A stretch of 64,000 bases of DNA from the NCBI GenBank assembly GCA_013397845.1, contig VZTG01004172.1:99742-163741 (forward strand). Direction: 5' to 3'. Positions 59,339 through 64,000 of this stretch are shown piece by piece. Source of the stretch: Melanocharis versteri. Its lineage: Eukaryota; Chordata; Aves; Passeriformes; Melanocharitidae. The stretch's first letter is position 1. Each line of letters starts with the position of its first letter. Position numbers and translations under genes: made by a program. A model generated the notes under the pieces. That model saw only the letters and a list, made by a program, of their open reading frames with translations. It ran no database searches and was not told the origin of the DNA.

Positions 59339-62209
59339 AGTGGAGCCAGCGTGTTTCCTTGCTGGAAGAAGGACCAGCATGGACTGTTCTGCACTGAGAC
59401 CCTGCCTCCAGTGCCCACGGTCCGCAGGTGAAAGAGTCTGGAAGAGAGTAGAGTATGAAAGCTGCTCCTGTAAAAATTCATGGACTATTTCCTCATTTCT
59501 TTCAAGATGGTTCTGCAATGTTGGGAGTGCTTTTCAGGCTTCTGTGCTCTCTTGGGAGAAAAAGGAGGTGGAAATCCAAGATGATGCAGGAATAAGGGAA
59601 AGGGGGAAGAGAGAGCAGATGGTGAGGTGGAGAGCTTCCCTCAACCAAGTATTGCACATCGAATTCAATTGCCTGTTGCTATTTATTGTGACCACATAAA
59701 ATTCAAAGTACTTGAGTATTTAAATCGTTATAGATTCAGAGATGAGTCACGAAGCAGAGCTGATCTTTTATCTGTGGCCATGTTGGTGAATGGTTTCTTA
59801 GCAAGGATCTTATTTCCACCTCCTCTATTTTAATGGCATTGCCATTCTCAGATTATTTTGTTATAGAGAAAAGGACAAAATGAGTAAAACTAATGCTCCT
59901 GAGGCTCTCTGTTATTACAGGCTCACACACTGCTGCCCAATATTGCAGAGATATTCCAAGTTCTCACTCTCCAGAGAGAATTAATTGAGAGAGGGGATTA
60001 CCTCCTCACTTTGCTGTTGTGGGACACTTTCAGGGGAATTTTTACTGCTGTTGGTGAGCAGGTGTCTGACTCGAGTCTCATTTTGCCCATCTTTTGCCAA
60101 GAGACAAAGTGTCATTTGTGTGATAGGCACTGCAGGCATTCTGCAGGCAGGGAATGTTTGGGAGTGCACCCAGTGCCACGAACTTCCAAAACCAAAAAGA
60201 ATCCTGCAAAGTTCAGTTCTGCATGTGGAAGTGGATCTGATTTTCAATTTTCAAGTTGAATTCTCCAAGTATTTCTGGGTAGGGCAAGCTGGAACGGGCT
60301 GAAATTTGTGCCGTAAATGGGATCATTCACATGAGATGTACTTTGACACAAAATGTTCTCCCCTGCCCAGAGGCCAGGCAGCTCTCAGGCAGCCCCTCAG
60401 CCCTGGAACCATTTGTCGTGGTGCTGTGGTGGCTTTCTCTTCCCCCAAAAGAAGAGTCAAGTTTGAGAGAAGACAGATCCTTGTCCCAAGGATGGTGTTG
60501 GAGCCAGGGACCTCGAACAGAGGCTGCTTTTGGAAGAGGGATGTTGAGGGTTGTTAATGCTGGAGAAGGAACTGACTCATCACATCATCAATTCTGCTCC
60601 TCTGCCAGCACAGCACAAAACCTCTTTTATCACCACGCTCTCTCTTTCTTCTTCAGTTCTCTTTCAAAGCAGTTTAAAGCTGCTCAGTGCTCTTGTCTTG
60701 CCCAGCCTGTCGCAGTTCTGGGTGCTGGCTCTGCTTTGGGGTGCTGGAGCCCCTGTGCAGGAGGACTGTCCCCATCCTCAAGGACAGGGCAGGGCTGAGT
60801 TCCAGCTCCTCCCGCGGATCTGCTCACAGAGCCCTCAGATGCCAGGAAACTCAGCTTTCCCACGCGAGTCCTTTGCCCTGCGAGCTGCAGCAGCTCTGTT
60901 TGTGTGAGCAGGGACAGCAGCAGGGCTCTGGCCTCGGAGCTGCCACGCCGGCTCCGGGGGCCCAGCCCGTACCAGTTTGCTGGGAGATTTCGGGGAGCGT
61001 GCCAGCGACAGGCGGCTGCTGGGAGAGCTGGAACTGCTGCTCTTCTCCTCACATCTGCGTTTGATTTTCAATCAGAGCTGGCTGGTGAAAAGCCAGCTAA
61101 TCTACAGTGCTCAGGGAGGGTTTTTTGTTTGTTTTAAAGGGGCTGGTTTGAGCCAACTTCAGTACCACAGAATTAGTTTTTAATACATTCTCCCCCCCAC
61201 CCCGAATTATAAGCTCTTTTGGATATAGAGTGTTTCACATGGATCTTATGGGGAAATTATTATTCACTATTATTTGTTTGTAGTAATATCTGTATGTTAA
61301 GGAGGGCCAAGACCTTCCTGTACCAGGGGCACAGCAAAGTGGGAAATGCACTGGTCCTCATGGTACCAGGGATGCTGCTGGGGAGGTGCTGCCTCTGCTC
61401 CATCCTCTGGAGCCAGGGAACCTGAAAAGTTTGACTTCTGTGAGAAGCAGAGGAGGAATTGTCACAGGTTTTGCTTGAAATTTCTGGCACTTGGTTCGGG
61501 CTGGTGTCACATCCTCTTCCATTTGTGCTGCTGTGGCAGATGAGGAATTGGCTTTGTACTGAAGATCCATGAAAAGTCACTGTTTAATCAGGAGCTTCAA
61601 AGGAGCTGGAAAAGGATCCATCTGTGATTCAACTATCTTAAGCTTTAGGGGACGAGTCTGGTACCAAAAAGAAAAACAATAGAAGGTCTTGGATCACAGA
61701 GTTTTCACTCTTTTATGGCAATTTCTCTGTGAGTTGCAGTAACAGCAACACTGGCCTGTAGCTGACACAGGCCACAGAAGGGCTTCTGGTGTTTCTTGCT
61801 GGCTTTTATTTATCCAAGGCTTCATTTGATACTTAACACAATTTGAAAATAATTCTTTGAGTGGAGCACACAGTTACTGCTGGAAATTTCTGGAGCAGTA
61901 GCCCCCTGGAACAAGAGATTCCCCTGAGAGAGGGGAGCACATCCATCACACTGACAGAGAAATAACATTGCAGGTCAAACCCACCCATGGAGCACACCTG
62001 TGGAACTGTGAGCCACTCACAGCCACACCTCAGTGCTCTCTGCCTGTATTTTAATGTGAGTTGGAGCAAAATCAGTGTGAAAATCCCCCTGGTCACTCTG
62101 GTTGTGTATTGCACACCCTGCACCCACACAGCCCTGGGCACTCCTGGGATCCCAGACACCATTTTACCCCGGATAAAGGTGACCTTTCAGTCTGCAGAAG
62201 TTCCTCTCC
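59339..62209. other. non-coding DNA, nothing recognised
   Basis: No gene, RNA gene or repeat family was recognised. Overlapping open frames on both strands near 60684-61183 lack domains. Confidence 0.55.
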
Positions 62210-62225
62210 TTTTTTTTTTTTTTTT
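62210..62225 (+). repeat. poly(T) tract, 16 bp
   Basis: This is an uninterrupted run of T, followed by an A/T-rich patch. No associated retrocopy is recognised. Confidence 0.9.
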
Positions 62226-62240
62226 AAAAATTATTTTTAT

Positions 62241-62289
62241 CCTGTAGCTGGTGATTTATATTTTCTGTAGCTGGTGATTTTTTTTTTGG
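62241..62289. repeat. short tandem duplication, about 24 bp x 2
   Basis: The segment CTGTAGCTGGTGATTT occurs twice, about 24 bp apart, the second copy running into a T tract. It is a simple slippage duplication. Confidence 0.85.
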
Positions 62290-64000
62290 CTAAAGGTGCA
62301 GGCTTTAGTGATGAAAATCCACAAGCCTGAGCCTTGCTCTGCCAGCAGGTGTGACAGGCAATACTTTGACCTGTTAGAGAACTGGATTAAATATCTGAAA
62401 ATAATGACTGTGTGCTTTTAGAGCAAAGCCCAGTCTCCAGGAGCCCACACTTCTTTCTGCTGTGTGGCAAAAGCTTAAAAGGCCCCTTAATAATGGACAG
62501 CCCAAGCTAAAATCCATCATTCCTTTCTGATTCGTTGTCTTTTTGCCATCAAAGATCATAACTGCAGGGACAGGCTCTTCTCTGCCTTACACGGAAAGTG
62601 GAACACACAGAATTTTACATCTCTGCTTGTTTCAGTCTCTTTGGGGGACATTTTTAGGGAGCTGGGGTAGCTTGGCCTGTCTCCTGTGGTGAATGTGCTG
62701 GCATTTAGTGCTGCAGTGCCTAAAAACCTTCCTCTTGCTGTGGTTTGTGCTTTTGTCCAGTATATTCACCTCATGTCTGACCTCAGTACCAATGTAAGAC
62801 AAGAAATGTTAGCTTTTTAAGGTTCTTAATTGGAATTTAGGGTTTTTTATTGAAATTTCTTTCCTTCCTCCATGCTTGGCCTTCCGAAAACGGGTTCCTT
62901 TTTTTAATTCTTTCTGAAGGAAGGAAGGAAAAGCGTTGAGCTTGTGTCTGGCCCATTCTGTTTGAACAGAGCCCTGTGTGTTACCCCAGCACACAAAGGG
63001 GCTCTGTCCAGGCAGAGTTGGCTGAGAGGCTCCTTATTCAGGATCCCTCTTCGCTGGTGCAGACGGGGCAGATCTGCACCCGTGGGACTGAGGAGGGGAG
63101 GCAGGGCTGTGATGTGAGGGAGGGCTGGGGTTATTCCTGAAGATGTGCTGAGGAGCAGAGGAGGATCTGCCAGCCTGGCTCTGCAGGGTGCTGGTGGCAG
63201 TGACAATGCCACAGCCACAGCTCAGGGCTCCTCAGGTGTTTGGGACACTGGAGTCCCCTCTGGGGGTCAGGACACGTGGGAGGTGAACCCAACGGTGAAG
63301 CGTTTCTTAGACAGTAAAATCAGTGAAAGGAAATAATGCTCCTGCTGCACCTGCTCATGTGGAGCCTCAGGACCTTCACCAGGCCACGGGAACAGTTCCA
63401 GATCCCTCTTGGCTCATTTTGTCCAAGCAAAATAAATGCCAAACACATCAGAGGGGATGCAGGGATGAATGGGGAACGTGACTCATGGAGTCAGCAATTC
63501 CTCCTCCTCCAGGGGCTCAGACCTCCACCTGCCCTCGTGGCTCTGTGGGGTTTCAGTGAGGGACCAGCAGCAGCTCTGGTTGTTCCCCAGGAGCCCAAAT
63601 CCAGGCCAGGCTCGGGTGAGCTCCAGCAGGAGCATCCTGGGGCTGAGCTGGGCTCAGGGTGTGCAGTGTCTGCTGCTCCTTCACAGATCCGCAGCTTTTC
63701 ACGGCAGTGTTTGCTCAGCAGCCAACTGCCAGGTCATGAGAAGCCTTCTCCCACTCCCTGTGTGCTGGTGGTTTGTGTTAGAGGAGAAATTGCATCTCTT
63801 GGCACTGGTGGGGAGGAGAGCTGCTCTGCTTTCCGAGGCGTTGCTCCTCGGTGAGTGTCTCCAGCTGCTGCTCTCCCCTCACCCAGGGCACTGACTCATG
63901 CTTTTTGCCATCACAATAAGTCTGTTTTCATAAACAAAATTAAATGTGCTGTGTTTATTCATTAGGGAGATTTGGAGTCTCTCAGCAACCAAGAAATATA
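62290..64000. other. non-coding DNA, nothing recognised
   Basis: No supportable gene or repeat family. The 172-codon frame at 63336-63854 overlaps another plus-strand frame and has no domain. The window ends in apparently unique sequence. Confidence 0.55.

Noticed and set aside
1..64000. CRISPR-like arrays, bacterial operons or phage modules.
   Set aside because: The tandem arrays have no unique spacers between repeats, and the sequence has vertebrate retroelements with no compact gene structure.

Overview
The window looks like vertebrate nuclear DNA, most likely from a bird and perhaps a songbird. The evidence is several 5'-truncated LINE fragments with the 3' ends typical of sauropsid CR1 elements (octamer ATTCTRTG, best seen at 28973-28990), and two short solo LTRs with 6-bp target duplications, as expected of class II (ERVK-like) elements. 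The bird call is an inference from these repeats. No gene fixes the species.

I found no protein-coding gene, tRNA, rRNA or other RNA gene that I can support. The longest open frames fall into three groups: tandem repeats whose unit length keeps several frames open (21.6, 34.2 and 40.6-41.0 kb), CR1 sequence (54.2-54.8 kb), and GC-rich stretches with no recognisable domain (22.1, 58.4-59.0 kb). The window is best read as intergenic or deep-intronic DNA.

Layout. 0-21 kb is plain non-coding DNA with one recent 40-bp tandem array (4685-4846), a TAATTA-rich block (about 3530-3700) and small low-complexity tracts. 21.6-25.2 kb has two minisatellites (22-bp and 41-bp units). 28.9-30.2 kb has a CR1 3' end, an LTR-like block on the minus strand, a TAATTA decamer array and a short CpG-rich stretch. 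34.2 kb has a 10-bp minisatellite and 40.6-41.0 kb a 14/15-bp one. 43.36-43.73 kb holds a solo LTR with a perfect 6-bp target duplication. 45.5-45.9 kb has two small arrays, one a strong G-quadruplex candidate. 47.4-48.7 kb has an E-box cluster and two CR1 pieces. 51.4-51.6 kb is a gene-free CpG cluster. 53.5-57.0 kb is rich in retroelements: a second solo LTR and three plus-strand CR1 fragments. 57.86-58.23 kb is CpG-rich with a G-run abutting paired AP-1 sites. The rest shows nothing I recognise.

Nothing here amounts to a new multi-gene system. The points most worth a second look are the density and internal structure of the minisatellites, the two dated-by-structure LTR insertions, and a few compact motif clusters that could be regulatory (3.5, 30.05, 47.4-47.6, 51.4 and 58.0 kb).
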